Assembly: GCF_017377395.1 (NCBI RefSeq)
Contig: NZ_CP061800.1
Span: 6,097,633-6,161,632, forward strand
DNA length: 64,000 nt
From: Desulfonema magnum
GTDB lineage: Bacteria; Desulfobacterota; Desulfobacteria; Desulfobacterales; 4be13
Direction: 5' to 3'
This document shows, in pieces, positions 41,634 through 51,372 of the stretch (position 1 is the first letter of the stretch; each line of letters starts with the position of its first letter). The notes beneath the pieces are model-generated. The model ran no database searches and was not told the DNA's origin. It saw only the letters and a list, made by a program, of their open reading frames with translations. The translations under genes were made by a program, and so were the position numbers.

Positions 41634-43126
41634 TAATGCTCCTAGTTACGTTTTGACGAATCCTCTGTGTCGCATCCCCCTCGCGGGGGTATGCCCCTGT
41701 TGTCATCCAACAGCCGACCCGTCCCGTAAATATGAGCCTATCTGTTGCAACAAAAACACCCGACCTGCAACGGTCAGGCAATCACTTGGAATATTCAAAA
41801 CAAAATTATTTGATATTTTAAAATATGGGATCCTGAAGCGGACCGGTTTGAATAACAGACATTATCAGCAGATCGGAAAATTCCCTGCTTCGTTGTTGTC
41901 GGACGGACAAGTCCGGAAATATTTCGGAATTATCAGTCCGAAGCGGGCCGGGATCTGAATTTTCAATGAATTTTTGGATTGCTGATTATCAGAAATAAGA
42001 TTTGTTTTCCAGCATACGGGAAAGATATAACACCGTTGTCATATAAACGGGCATGGCCTGCCGGTCACAACGAACCACCGGCCCCTGGCCCCTTAAAAAT
42101 AAAAAGACTGTTTTTCCGACAGGAACTTCCCCGCGGGAAATATGACAGCCTTTGGAAAAACAAGACCTCTGCTCTGTTCGAAAATAAAAAATTTTATTTG
42201 GAAAGCTCTCATAACCATTATCTGAGCCGCTTTTTTATTTCCGAATTTCTGATAAAATTTAATATAACACATTTTTGTGAAATGCAAAACCTAATTTGAA
42301 AATTCGGACATATTTTTTTGTATCGCTCGCTAACCAGGTTTTTTTCTGCCATTCCGTTCGACGACCCGACCGAGTTCTCCGAAAATCTGAACTCACGCCG
42401 AAGCCTGCAAAAGCAGGAATTACAAATTTTTTATTCGAACCGGGTCAGAAAACCTGATTATCGAGTATCAGCAGATGAAGAATCCATATATTCCTGTTCC
42501 CTCGCTTTTGTTCCCACACGGGAGCGTGGAAAGGGAATCATGTGGGAACGAGATGAAAACCGCCTTTTCTTCCGGAAAATTTAGGGACTGTTTATCCATT
42601 TTCAGTATATTTCATTTGCTAATGTTATATTTCTGATGGAATCTTTATGCCGGGTGTCTGAAAAGACATCCCCCTTACTCCCTTCAGAAAGGGAATTTCC
42701 GCTATTTCCCATCTGTTTATAATTATATTATTTTATTTGGGTTATGAAATCCCTTGCGCCTCTGTTTCTTATCTCTGAATCTTGTTTTTTTTTAAATTAA
42801 GAATTGAGATAAATTTCAAAATCAAAATTTAACAATACTTTGTCCAAAAGTTCTTGACAAAATAAAATAATAAATGATATATGTCCTCTTTGTATGCAAC
42901 TAAGTCTATGTTGTTGATTTTTAAGGATATATTTAAAGTGCGCATTAAAGCTCCGAATATCCGACGTGATCTTTTGTATTAGTTTCAGAGATTTTAAGGG
43001 TTAGCCAGAAAGTGGACGGATCATTTTCAAAAATAAGGGGTTTTGAAAAACACTTAAAACTTATATAGGGTAATTAAAAGAAAATTAACAAACGGAATTT
43101 TATCAAACTAATTAGGAGGATAGTTA
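41634..43126. other. Long intergenic region upstream of aprBA
   Basis: About 1.5 kb with no credible gene; the open frames here are short, uneven in composition and lack family resemblance. It holds a 31-bp sequence (aaac(g/a)ggcatg(g/a)cctgcc) at about 42048-42078 that recurs at 60875-60905, and an imperfect hairpin around 42508-42553 (gttcccacac / gtgggaacgag). The last 300 bp are AT-rich and include the probable aprBA promoter. A long leader for the helicase mRNA may start near 41640-41800. Confidence 0.55.
42854..42883 (+). promoter_or_regulatory. Candidate sigma-70 promoter for aprBA-qmoABC
   Basis: TTGACA at 42854-42859 and TATATG at 42878-42883 with an 18-bp AT-rich spacer. A start near 42890 would give a leader of about 235 bases before aprB. 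This is a sequence match only. Confidence 0.4.
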
Positions 43127-43564
43127 ATGCCAAGTTATGTAATCGCTGAAAAATGTGATGGCTGTAAAGGTGGGGACAAGACCGCATGTATGTATATTTG
43201 CCCCAACGATCTCATGGTTCTGGATCCGAACGCAATGAAGGCTTACAATCAGGAGCCGGATCAGTGCTGGGAATGTTTCTCCTGCGTAAAAATTTGCCCG
43301 ACCCAGGCAATCGAAGTAAGAGGTTATTCTGACTTTGTGCCGCTGGGAAGCAGTGTAATGCCGATGCTGGGTACCGAAGATGTTATGTGGACCTGTAAGT
43401 TCAGAAACGGTACTGTAAAACGCTTTAAGTTCCCCATCCGTACAACAGCTGAAGGACAGGCCAATGCTTATGCGGATCTGAAAGGAAAAGACATCGAAAG
43501 TCAGTTGCTTTCAACTGAAGAATCCGAAGGCAGGGAACTTCCGAAACCCATTGCAACTGTCTAA
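43127..43564 (+). CDS. aprB: Adenylylsulfate (APS) reductase, beta subunit
   Basis: 145 residues. Cytoplasmic iron-sulfur subunit that passes electrons to the flavin of AprA for reduction of APS to sulfite and AMP. Two [4Fe-4S] motifs are visible: CDGCKGGDKTACMYICP near the N-terminus and CWECFSCVKICP at about residues 47-58. The C-terminal tail (about 70 residues, VMWTCKFRNGTVKRFKFPIRT) is the part that wraps around AprA in known structures. Start chosen at the ATG after aggagga. First gene of the aprBA-qmoABC group, 50 bp ahead of aprA. Confidence 0.97.
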   Translation: MPSYVIAEKCDGCKGGDKTACMYICPNDLMVLDPNAMKAYNQEPDQCWECFSCVKICPTQAIEVRGYSDFVPLGSSVMPMLGTEDVMWTCKFRNGTVKRFKFPIRTTAEGQANAYADLKGKDIESQLLSTEESEGRELPKPIATV

Positions 43565-43614
43565 GAACTGTTGGATGATTGAAAAACGAAAATTGAAATA
43601 AGGAGGAATTATAA

Positions 43615-45597
43615 ATGGCATTACCGAACAAAGCTTTGGGCGAAATTAAGGCTGTAAGAGATCCGGAAGTTGAGGAGCGTGAGGTTGATATTCTGATCGT
43701 GGGCGGTGGTATGGCTGCCTGCGGTACTGCTTTTGAAGTCAAAAAATGGATGGATGACGGACAGTCTGTTCTGCTGTGTGACAAAGCGGCTATGGAACGT
43801 AGCGGTGCTGTTGCCCAGGGCCTCTCAGCTATCAATACATATATTGGCGAAAATACTCCGGATGATTATGTCCGCATGGTCCGTAACGACCTGATGGGCC
43901 TTGTCCGTGAAGACCTGATCTTTGATCTGGGCTGTCATGTGGATGACTCTGTTCATCTGTTTGAGGAATGGGGACTTCCTGTATGGAAAAAAGATGACAA
44001 GGGTAAAAACCTGGATGGTAAAAAAGGTCTGAAACTCGGAACACTGAAATCCGGTGCTGCTCCTGTCCGTACAGGTAAATGGCAGATCATGATCAACGGT
44101 GAGTCCTACAAGAGAATCGTTGCCGAAGCTGCAAAACTGGCACTTGGCGAAGAAAACATTCTGGAAAGAGTTTTCATCGTTGAACTGCTTCTGGATGCCA
44201 ACAAAGAAAATCAGATTGCCGGCGCGGTTGGTTTTTCCGTTCGTGAGAACAAAGTTTTCATCATCAAATGTAAAACAATGATGGTTGCCTGTGGCGGCGC
44301 TGTGAACATCTATCAGCCCCGTTCAGTTGGTGAGGGCAAAGGTCGTGCATGGTATCCGGTATGGAACTCAGGCTCCACATACACTCTGTGTATGAGAGTA
44401 GGTGCTGAACTTTCCATGATGGAAAACCGTTTCACCCCGGCTCGTTTTAAAGACGGATACGGTCCTGTGGGCGCATGGTTCCTTCTTTTCAAAGCCAAAG
44501 CGCTGAACGGTCTTGGCGAATCATTTGCAGGCAGTGACGCTGCAAAAGCAGAACTTGAGAAATACGCACCTTACGGAACTGCTGCCATCACCCCGACCTG
44601 TCTGCGTAACCATCTGATGCTGTTTGAAATGAAAGAAGGCCGCGGGCCCATCCTCATGGACACAGTGACAGCTTTGGCCGAACTCGGAAAAACCATGGAC
44701 AAGAAAGAACTCAAGCACCTTGAATCAGAAGCTTGGGAAGACTTCCTTGACATGACCTGCGGACAGGCCAACCTGTGGTGCGCCACCAACACCGAGCCTG
44801 AAAAGAAAAATTCCGAAGTTATGCCGACCGAACCTTACCTGCTCGGGTCTCACTCCGGCTGCTGCGGTCTCTGGACTTCCGGCCCCGATTATGACTGGGT
44901 ACCGGATGCTTACAAAATCAAAGCTGACAATGGTAAAATCTACAACCGTATGACCACGGTTAACGGTCTGTTCACCTCTGGTGACGGCGTTGGCTGCTCC
45001 GGTCATAAATTCTCCTCCGGTTCTCATGCGGAAGGCCGTATGGCAGCGAAACAGATGGTAAGATATGCCAAAGACCATGCTGATTTTGCTCCTGCCTTCA
45101 GCCTGTCCAAAGAAGAATTGGTGGACATTGTTTACAAACCTGTGAGAACTTTCTTGGACAACTGTGAATACACCACAGCGATTGACATCAATCCCAACTA
45201 CGTCAAACCTGACGGAATGATGTATCGTCTGATGAAAGCCACCCATGAGTACGGCGCAGGAACCGCCACATATTACATGACAACCAGTAAGAATCTGGAA
45301 ATCGTCATGGATCTTCTCGCAACCATGCGCGAAGACTGCGAGAAACTGGGTGCCGGTGATGTTCATGAACTGATGAGAGCATGGGAAATCATGCATCGTA
45401 TCTGGACTGTTGAGGCTCATCTGCGCCACATCCAGTACCGTAAAGAGACCCGTTATCCGGGCTTCTACTATCAGTGCGACTATCCGGGCCAGGATGATGA
45501 AAACTGGTTCTGCTTTGTCAACTCCAAGTTTGATCCCAAATCTCAGGAATGGGATGTGAAGAAAGTGGATTATATTAAGATTTTTCCTGATGCCTAA
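43615..45597 (+). CDS. aprA: Adenylylsulfate (APS) reductase, alpha subunit
   Basis: 660 residues, the family's normal length. Flavoprotein of the fumarate reductase/succinate dehydrogenase type: the FAD-binding fold begins at VDILIVGGGMAACGTAFE, GAVAQGLSAINTYIG follows, and SGDGVGCSGHKFSSGSHAEGR closes the flavin site. The substrate-site segments GRGPILMDT and HRIWTVEAHLRHIQYRKETRYPGFYY agree with AprA. It reduces APS to sulfite and AMP in sulfate respiration. A terminator-like hairpin follows, then the qmo genes. Confidence 0.97.
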   Translation: MALPNKALGEIKAVRDPEVEEREVDILIVGGGMAACGTAFEVKKWMDDGQSVLLCDKAAMERSGAVAQGLSAINTYIGENTPDDYVRMVRNDLMGLVREDLIFDLGCHVDDSVHLFEEWGLPVWKKDDKGKNLDGKKGLKLGTLKSGAAPVRTGKWQIMINGESYKRIVAEAAKLALGEENILERVFIVELLLDANKENQIAGAVGFSVRENKVFIIKCKTMMVACGGAVNIYQPRSVGEGKGRAWYPVWNSGSTYTLCMRVGAELSMMENRFTPARFKDGYGPVGAWFLLFKAKALNGLGESFAGSDAAKAELEKYAPYGTAAITPTCLRNHLMLFEMKEGRGPILMDTVTALAELGKTMDKKELKHLESEAWEDFLDMTCGQANLWCATNTEPEKKNSEVMPTEPYLLGSHSGCCGLWTSGPDYDWVPDAYKIKADNGKIYNRMTTVNGLFTSGDGVGCSGHKFSSGSHAEGRMAAKQMVRYAKDHADFAPAFSLSKEELVDIVYKPVRTFLDNCEYTTAIDINPNYVKPDGMMYRLMKATHEYGAGTATYYMTTSKNLEIVMDLLATMREDCEKLGAGDVHELMRAWEIMHRIWTVEAHLRHIQYRKETRYPGFYYQCDYPGQDDENWFCFVNSKFDPKSQEWDVKKVDYIKIFPDA

Positions 45598-45631
45598 TTG
45601 CAAAACGGAGTTGTGTCTTAGTTAAATACAG

Positions 45632-45667
45632 ACCTCCAGGTGTCACAGACATCTGGAGGTTTTTATT
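45632..45667 (+). terminator. Terminator after aprA
   Basis: Stem acctccag-tgt / aca-ctggaggt around a short loop (acctccaggtgtcacagaca then tctggaggt) followed by ttttatt. It could make qmoABC expression partly separate from aprBA. Confidence 0.75.
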
Positions 45668-45671
45668 AAGG

Positions 45672-45768
45672 GATAATTGATAATTGAGAATTGATAATGG
45701 AGAATTGATAATGGAGAATTAATAATGACTAATTCTCAATTCTCAATTCTCAATTCTCAATTATAAGA
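45672..45768. repeat. Heptanucleotide arrays in the aprA-qmoA spacer
   Basis: First, units gataatt/gagaatt/gataatg; then four attctca units of opposite sense. The two blocks are imperfectly complementary and can fold back as one hairpin. The qmoA ribosome-binding site (aggagg) follows directly. Confidence 0.85.
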
Positions 45769-45780
45769 AGGAGGAATTGC

Positions 45781-47037
45781 ATGGCAGAAAACAGTGGAAC
45801 CATCCTGGTTGTCGGAGGAGGGATCAGCGGTCTGACCGTGGCGCTCGAGGCTGCTGAGACAGGGTATGAAGTGTTTCTGGTTGAAAAAAATCCTTATCTG
45901 GGCGGAAGAGTGGCGCAACTCAATCAGTATTTCCCAAAACTGTGTCCCCCGACATGCGGCCTGGAAATTAATTTCAGGCGGATAAAGGACAATCCCCGAA
46001 TAAAAGTGTTTACGCTCGCCGAGGTTGAGGAAGTCCACGGCAAACCAGGTGCTTATGATGTCAGTTTAAAAATAAACCCCCGATATGTAAATGAAAACTG
46101 TACCTGTTGCGGAGAGTGCGCGGCGGTCTGTGAGACAGAGATTTCCAATGAGTTCAATTTCGGAATGAACAAAACCAAGGGGGCGTATCTGCCTTTTGAG
46201 ATGGCATTTCCTGCCCGGTATGTCATTTCTCCCCAGATCATCGGAACTGAGGATGCAAAACGCTGCAAAGAAGCCTGTAAATACGATGCTGTTGACCTTG
46301 ATGCGGAGGCAAAAACCCTCAATCTGAAGGTCGGGTCTGTTGTCTGGACAACAGGATGGGAACCTTATGACGCCTCTAAGATAGATAATCTGGGATTTGG
46401 CAGGTATCCGAATATTATCACAAACATGATGATGGAGCGTCTGGCCTCTCCGAACGGACCTACAAAGGGAAAAATTCTCCGTCCGTCAGATAACAAAGAA
46501 CCTGAGAGTTTTGTTTTTGTTCAGTGTGCGGGATCAAGAGATGAAAATCATCTTCCTTATTGTTCCTATATATGCTGCATGGCTTCTCTGAAACATGCCA
46601 CATATATCCGGGAACGTTATCCTGATGCAAAAATCTACATATTTTATATTGATCTGAGGGCACCGGGCCAGCGGTATGAGAAGTTCTACAAAAATATCAA
46701 AGCGGATGAGAATATCTTTCTGATCAAGGGCAAGGTTGCAGAGGTTGAGGAAGCGGAAAACGGCAATGTCACTGTGATTGCGGAAAATGCTGTGACCGGT
46801 GAGAAAATTAAGCAGACGGCTGAGATGGTTGTCCTTGCCACGGGTATGCAGCCGACGACAGCGGCAAAGAAACTTCCTGCGGATCTGAAATATAATATGG
46901 ACGGTTTTATCATAAACGATTTTGATAAAGGCGGCATGTTCGCAGCAGGGTGCGCCAATAAACCTGCCGATGTGGTAACATCGAACCAGAGTGCAACCGG
47001 TATGGCTCTGAAAGCGATCCAGACGTTGAAGAATTGA
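45781..47037 (+). CDS. qmoA: Quinone-interacting membrane-bound oxidoreductase subunit A
   Basis: 418 residues, HdrA-like flavoprotein of the Qmo complex that links menaquinol to AprBA. The FAD motif is ILVVGGGISGLTVALEAAETG, then GGRVAQLNQYFPKLCPP. A [4Fe-4S]-type cluster motif CTCCGECAAVC sits at about residues 103-113. VFVQCAGSRDENHLPYCSYICC and VVLATGMQP are typical of HdrA/QmoA. It is soluble by sequence and would sit on the cytoplasmic side with QmoB. Start is the ATG after aaggagg. Confidence 0.95.
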   Translation: MAENSGTILVVGGGISGLTVALEAAETGYEVFLVEKNPYLGGRVAQLNQYFPKLCPPTCGLEINFRRIKDNPRIKVFTLAEVEEVHGKPGAYDVSLKINPRYVNENCTCCGECAAVCETEISNEFNFGMNKTKGAYLPFEMAFPARYVISPQIIGTEDAKRCKEACKYDAVDLDAEAKTLNLKVGSVVWTTGWEPYDASKIDNLGFGRYPNIITNMMMERLASPNGPTKGKILRPSDNKEPESFVFVQCAGSRDENHLPYCSYICCMASLKHATYIRERYPDAKIYIFYIDLRAPGQRYEKFYKNIKADENIFLIKGKVAEVEEAENGNVTVIAENAVTGEKIKQTAEMVVLATGMQPTTAAKKLPADLKYNMDGFIINDFDKGGMFAAGCANKPADVVTSNQSATGMALKAIQTLKN

Positions 47038-47096
47038 TAATTGATAATTGATAATTGATAATTCTCAATTCTCAATTCTCAATTCTCAATTTTCCA
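47036..47096. repeat. Heptanucleotide arrays in the qmoA-qmoB spacer
   Basis: Four to five gataatt units followed by about four attctca units, again in opposed sense as in the neighbouring spacers. It begins at the qmoA stop and ends just before the qmoB ribosome-binding site. Confidence 0.85.
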
Positions 47097-47113
47097 ATCC
47101 AAAGGAGGAATAG

Positions 47114-49450
47114 ATGGATAAAAAATACGGTGTTTATATCTGCACAGGCTGTGGAATCGGGGATGCCCTGGATATAAAAGATCTGGGCGGCGTGGCCGAG
47201 GAAGAGGGATACCCTGTAAAAACGCATCCCTTTCTTTGCGGAAAAGAAGGTGTGGAGCTGTTAAAGAAAGATGTCGCTGACGGAACAAATTCGCTGGTGA
47301 TTGCCGCGTGTTCCCGCCGGGTCAATTTTGATATTTTCCGTTTTGACGGCTGTGTTGTTGACAGGGTGAATCTGAGGGAACAGTGTGTGTGGTCCCATCC
47401 CCGGTCAGAATTCCCCGCATTGGAAGAAGATCAGAAAGACAGCACAGAGTATTTTGACAGGCTCCAGATGCTGGCTGAAGACTACCTGAAGATGGGGATG
47501 GCACGAATTGAAAAGATTAATCTGCCCGAACCCTACAAACTCGACACATTGAACAGAAAGATTCTGGTCATCGGTGGCGGTATCACCGGTATATCAGCGG
47601 CCACGGATGCCGCAAAGGCCGGATATGAGGTAACGATTGTCGAAAAGGAACCGCATATTGGCGGATACGCTGCCAAGTTACGAAAGCAGCTCCCGGTTGA
47701 AGACCCCTATGAAGACCTTATCCCCCCTGTCATCCATTCAAAAATTGACGAGTTGGAAAAATATCCGAATATAACGGTCAAAACTGATACCGTGGTTGCC
47801 CGTATCGCGGGTGAACCGGGGGATTTCACGGTGACGCTCAAAAAACCGGGTGAGAAGATTGAGTTTGATGTGCCTTTTCCGCTGCCCGAAGAGATGAAGC
47901 TCGATGAAAACGGTAAAGATCTGGATGTGGAAAAACAGCACGAGCTTTATCTGCAATATAACGAAGGCAGGCAGGATATTCTCACGTTTGACCCCAATGG
48001 CGAGAAATTCGGGGCAGTTATTTTGGCTGCGGGATGGCGCCCGTACAAGCCCGAAGAGGGTGAGTTCGCTCACCTCGGATTTGGCGACAGCCCGGATGTC
48101 GTGACCAATCACCAGTTTGAAGAAATTGCCGCAAACGGCAAGATCACAAGACCTTCGGATGGCAAAGAGGCAAAATCTGTTGTCTTTATCCAAAGTCCTG
48201 ACAAGGGAGATGATGACAGTGATTTTGCTTACGCAGGTTCTATTACAAGCCTGGTTTCGCTGAAGCAGGCAAAGTATGTGTGTGAGGATTATGAGGACGG
48301 CAAGGCATATGTCTTTTATCAGCATATGCGGACCCCGGGGCTTTCGGAGAATTTTTACAAGAACATCCAGCAGGAACCGGGCATCTTTCTGACAAAAGGA
48401 AGTGTCATGGGCGTGTCTAAAAACGGCGACGGCATGATTGTTGAAGCAGATGACACACTTCTGGGCGAGAAGATCAAGGTCAAAGCAGATATGGTCGTTC
48501 TGGGAACCGGCATGGTTCCGGTCACTGCGGATGATCCTGTGGTAAATCTGGCGTATCGCCAAGGTCCGGGTTTCCGTGATATCGGCCTTTTTGACGGATA
48601 TTGCGACTCGAACTTCATCTGCTTTCCCTATGAGACTCAGCGAACCGGGATTTATGCTGCCGGCGGTGTCCGACGAAGCATGACCATAGATGAGAGTATG
48701 GAGGACGCTTCCGGAGCTGCCCTTAAAGCAATTCAATGTCTGGAATCGGTGAACAGGGGCGTTTCGGTTCATCCGAGATCAGGCGATATGACCTTCCCGG
48801 ATTTCTTTTTCCAAAGATGTACTCAGTGCAAGCGGTGTACTGAAGAATGTCCCTTCGGGGCATTGGATGATGATGAAAAAGGAACTCCCAAACCGAATCC
48901 CGCGCGTTGTCGTCGCTGCGGAACCTGCATGGGCGCATGTCCTGAGCGTATTATCGGTTTTGCGGATTACAATATTGACAGTGTCGGGTCCATGGTCAAA
49001 TCAATTGGTGTGCCTTCTGAAGATGATTATGATGAACCGCCCATGCGAGTTCTCGGGCTGGTTTGTGAAAACGACGCATATCCTGCCTTGGATATTGCAG
49101 GGCTGAACCGACTGAGCTGGTCCGCGGATGTCCGGTTTATTCCGGTGCGGTGTCTGGGGTCGGTGAATGTGATCTGGATCAAGGACGCGCTTTCCCAGGG
49201 AATGGACGGTGTGTTTCTGCTGGGCTGTAAGCATGGTGATGATTATCAGTGCCATTTTGTAAAGGGAAGCGAGCTTGCGGAGATCCGAGTGAAGAAGATC
49301 GGTGACGCGTTGGCAAGTCTGGCCCTTGAAGAAGAACGGGTGGCTCAGTTCGAAGTCGCAATTGACGACTACGACAAACTTCCTCAGATCATCAATGACT
49401 TTGTGGAATCAATTGAGGAACTCGGACCGAATCCGTTCAAGGGATTCTGA
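47114..49450 (+). CDS. qmoB: Quinone-interacting membrane-bound oxidoreductase subunit B
   Basis: 778 residues. An N-terminal section with CTGCGIGD and a lone Cys near ACSRR is followed by an HdrA-type FAD domain (KILVIGGGITGISAATDAAKAG at about residue 150). Two [4Fe-4S] motifs appear at about residues 575-625 (CTQCKRCTEECP and CRRCGTCMGACP). The C-terminal 130 residues (VLGLVCENDAYP, RCLGSVNVIWIKDAL, GVFLLGCKHGDD) resemble the MvhD/HdrA2 tail. This architecture is specific to QmoB, which is proposed to take part in electron transfer between QmoC, QmoA and AprBA. Start ATG follows aaggagga. Confidence 0.95.
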   Translation: MDKKYGVYICTGCGIGDALDIKDLGGVAEEEGYPVKTHPFLCGKEGVELLKKDVADGTNSLVIAACSRRVNFDIFRFDGCVVDRVNLREQCVWSHPRSEFPALEEDQKDSTEYFDRLQMLAEDYLKMGMARIEKINLPEPYKLDTLNRKILVIGGGITGISAATDAAKAGYEVTIVEKEPHIGGYAAKLRKQLPVEDPYEDLIPPVIHSKIDELEKYPNITVKTDTVVARIAGEPGDFTVTLKKPGEKIEFDVPFPLPEEMKLDENGKDLDVEKQHELYLQYNEGRQDILTFDPNGEKFGAVILAAGWRPYKPEEGEFAHLGFGDSPDVVTNHQFEEIAANGKITRPSDGKEAKSVVFIQSPDKGDDDSDFAYAGSITSLVSLKQAKYVCEDYEDGKAYVFYQHMRTPGLSENFYKNIQQEPGIFLTKGSVMGVSKNGDGMIVEADDTLLGEKIKVKADMVVLGTGMVPVTADDPVVNLAYRQGPGFRDIGLFDGYCDSNFICFPYETQRTGIYAAGGVRRSMTIDESMEDASGAALKAIQCLESVNRGVSVHPRSGDMTFPDFFFQRCTQCKRCTEECPFGALDDDEKGTPKPNPARCRRCGTCMGACPERIIGFADYNIDSVGSMVKSIGVPSEDDYDEPPMRVLGLVCENDAYPALDIAGLNRLSWSADVRFIPVRCLGSVNVIWIKDALSQGMDGVFLLGCKHGDDYQCHFVKGSELAEIRVKKIGDALASLALEEERVAQFEVAIDDYDKLPQIINDFVESIEELGPNPFKGF

Positions 49451-49451
49451 T

Positions 49452-49548
49452 GAATTGATAATTGATAATTGATAATTGATAATTGATAATTGAGAATTGA
49501 TAGCTGAGAATTGAAAAGTCTCAATTCTCAATTCTCAATTCTCAATTT
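49452..49548. repeat. Heptanucleotide arrays in the qmoB-qmoC spacer
   Basis: About six gataatt/gagaatt units, a short irregular centre, then four attctca units in opposed sense. The third spacer in the operon with this layout. Confidence 0.85.
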
Positions 49549-49565
49549 AAATAAGGAGGTTGTGT

Positions 49566-50714
49566 ATGGCAGACAAATATCTTGTTGAGCCTGATGTGGA
49601 ATTTATTAAGGACCTTCAGAAACTCGGGGGCGACACGCTGAAGAAATGTTTTCAATGTGCAACCTGCTCTGTGGCCTGCCCGATTTCCCCGGATAACAAG
49701 CCTTTTCCCCGGAAAGAGATGATTGCCGCATCCTGGGGTCTCAAAGACAGACTGGTAGGGAATGCTGATGTGTGGCTGTGCCATAATTGCGGGGATTGTA
49801 CGGCACTGTGTCCGAGAGGCGCAAAACCGGGTGATGTGCTGGGTGCTGTTCGTTCTTATGCAATTACGGAATATGCGGAGCCGAAGTGGCTGGGAAAGAT
49901 GGTGAATGATCCCAAGAAACTTCCTGTTCTTCTGCTGATTCCTGTGATTATTTTTCTGGTGCTGGGGCTTGTCCTCAAAATTTTTGGTGTGGATTGGCTG
50001 AATTTCAGTCCCGCGGGCGAGGAGATTGCCCATTCAAAATTCTTTTCCACATGGCTGGTGGATATGATTTTTGTTCCGTTGTCTCTGTGGACTGTGGCAA
50101 TTTTCGCTCTGGGGTTGAAAAGATTCATAAGTGATATTCATGAGAATGCGTTGAATGAAGGCAAAACAGATAAGGAAAAGATTGATGCGGTAGGTTTTGT
50201 CAAGGCTTTGGGACGGGTGATCCCGACGATTCTGAAACATAATAAATTTACAGAATGCGGTGAAAACCAGGAGCGTGCCACATCACATCTGATGGTATTT
50301 TACAGTTTTATAGGTCTTTTTATCGTAACAGCAATATTTTTTGTTGTGCTTTATGTTTTCCAGATTCACGGGCCTTATCAGCAGATTAATCCGGTGAAAT
50401 GGCTTGCCAATGTGAGCGGCGTGGCCCTTGTAATCGGCAGTTTCCTGATGATAAAGGAACGTCTGGCTAAAACCGATGAGACAAGTGTTTACAAGGACTG
50501 GTATCTCTTGGGGCTTGTTCTGGGGCTGGGGCTTACTGGTATGCTGACCGAGATGACAAGACTCGGAGGCGCGGCAGGGATTTCTTACACACTTTATTTC
50601 ATACATCTTGTTTTTGTTTTTAATTTGTTTGCCTTTTTGCCGTTCTCGAAACTTGCACATCTTGTTTACAGAACAGTGGCCATGGCATATGCTGAATATG
50701 CAGGCAGAAAATAG
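49566..50714 (+). CDS. qmoC: Quinone-interacting membrane-bound oxidoreductase subunit C
   Basis: 382 residues from the ATG at 49566, which has AGGAGG 7 bases upstream; a TTG two codons earlier is less likely. The first 110 residues are HdrC-like with two [4Fe-4S] motifs (CFQCATCSVACP and CHNCGDCTALCP). Then come about six membrane helices of the HdrE/NarI type (PVLLLIPVIIFLVLGLVL, FIGLFIVTAIFFVVLYVF, YTLYFIHLVFVFNLFAFLP) that should bind haem and menaquinol. It is the membrane anchor of Qmo. A terminator follows at 50748-50785. Confidence 0.95.
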   Translation: MADKYLVEPDVEFIKDLQKLGGDTLKKCFQCATCSVACPISPDNKPFPRKEMIAASWGLKDRLVGNADVWLCHNCGDCTALCPRGAKPGDVLGAVRSYAITEYAEPKWLGKMVNDPKKLPVLLLIPVIIFLVLGLVLKIFGVDWLNFSPAGEEIAHSKFFSTWLVDMIFVPLSLWTVAIFALGLKRFISDIHENALNEGKTDKEKIDAVGFVKALGRVIPTILKHNKFTECGENQERATSHLMVFYSFIGLFIVTAIFFVVLYVFQIHGPYQQINPVKWLANVSGVALVIGSFLMIKERLAKTDETSVYKDWYLLGLVLGLGLTGMLTEMTRLGGAAGISYTLYFIHLVFVFNLFAFLPFSKLAHLVYRTVAMAYAEYAGRK

Positions 50715-50747
50715 CGGGTTGTCCGGAATTTTCGTATAGAGATGATT

Positions 50748-50785
50748 AAGGGGAAGACATGAAAATGTTTTCCCCTTTATTTTTA
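50748..50785 (+). terminator. Rho-independent terminator after qmoC
   Basis: Stem aaggggaaga-cat / atg-ttttccccttt followed by atttttag. Closes the apr-qmo group. Confidence 0.8.
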
Positions 50786-50816
50786 GTCCTGTACAAATAA
50801 GTACCAGACTATAAGT

Positions 50817-51001
50817 TTTCTGCTGATTTTAAAGGATTTTGTTGACAGGCATGCCTGGATGACAGCGCCCCGTGCCGCGACAGCTTGGCAGAAAATACAG
50901 GGAAAGGGGATAAGAAAAGGAAAATGAGCTTGTCCCTTTCCCTGTACTTTTGAAAACATAACAGATCAACAAAATCTGTTAGAATCAGGTTTTCTGATAT
51001 T
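50817..51001. mobile_element. MITE-like inverted-repeat element
   Basis: Imperfect inverted ends (ttttctgctgatttt-aaggattttgttgac at the left; gatcaacaaaatctgtta-gaatcaggttttctg at the right) enclose a further hairpin, acagggaaaggggataag / cttgtccctttccctgt. The central text (aaatacagggaaa--ggataagaaaaggaaa) recurs at about 61685-61720. No coding capacity. It borders the IS1 fragment. Confidence 0.55.
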
Positions 51002-51021
51002 TGTCCGAAAAAGGGTAGTCC

Positions 51022-51303
51022 TTAACATGTAGTGATTGCTATTGTCGGAGCTATATGCAAATTATAATGATGAATAAAATTCCATAGTTCTCCCAAATGA
51101 TTTTCGAGCTTTTTTGAAAAAGACAGCGTTTTTCTGACCAAACGCGATACTCTCTGTCTGAGCGTAAGGTTGAACCTCTCGATATAACAGGTTTTACCGC
51201 TTTCTTTTCCGACAGGTCTGTGTCTTTCTGATGGAAAAATTTCTTCGTATGCGGACCAAAAATTGGTATAACATACAGCACACTGACGATATACGGGCGG
51301 CAA
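51022..51303 (-). pseudogene. IS1-family transposase, C-terminal fragment
   Basis: 93 codons giving CYTNFWSAYEEIFPSERHRP, VGKESGKTCYIERFNLTLRQ, RVSRLVRKTLSFSKKLENH and WNFIHHYN. This is the DDE-domain end of IS1 (InsB-type) transposases. A full-length IS1 transposase has about 230 residues; the N-terminal half, including the zinc-binding and HTH parts, is missing. The fragment stops abruptly next to a comF fragment, so both were damaged in one rearrangement or in succession. No IS1 terminal repeats were recognised. Confidence 0.85.
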
Positions 51304-51372
51304 TGAATCCCAAAGTTAAGAAAGCGGGGATTCAATCAGGCGTATGTGATGTTTCGCAGGTGGCCCCGCATG

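Noticed and set aside
41979..42584. Possible small genes in the region upstream of aprB
   Set aside because: Low-quality frames without ribosome-binding sites or family resemblance; region is repeat-bearing and non-coding in character.
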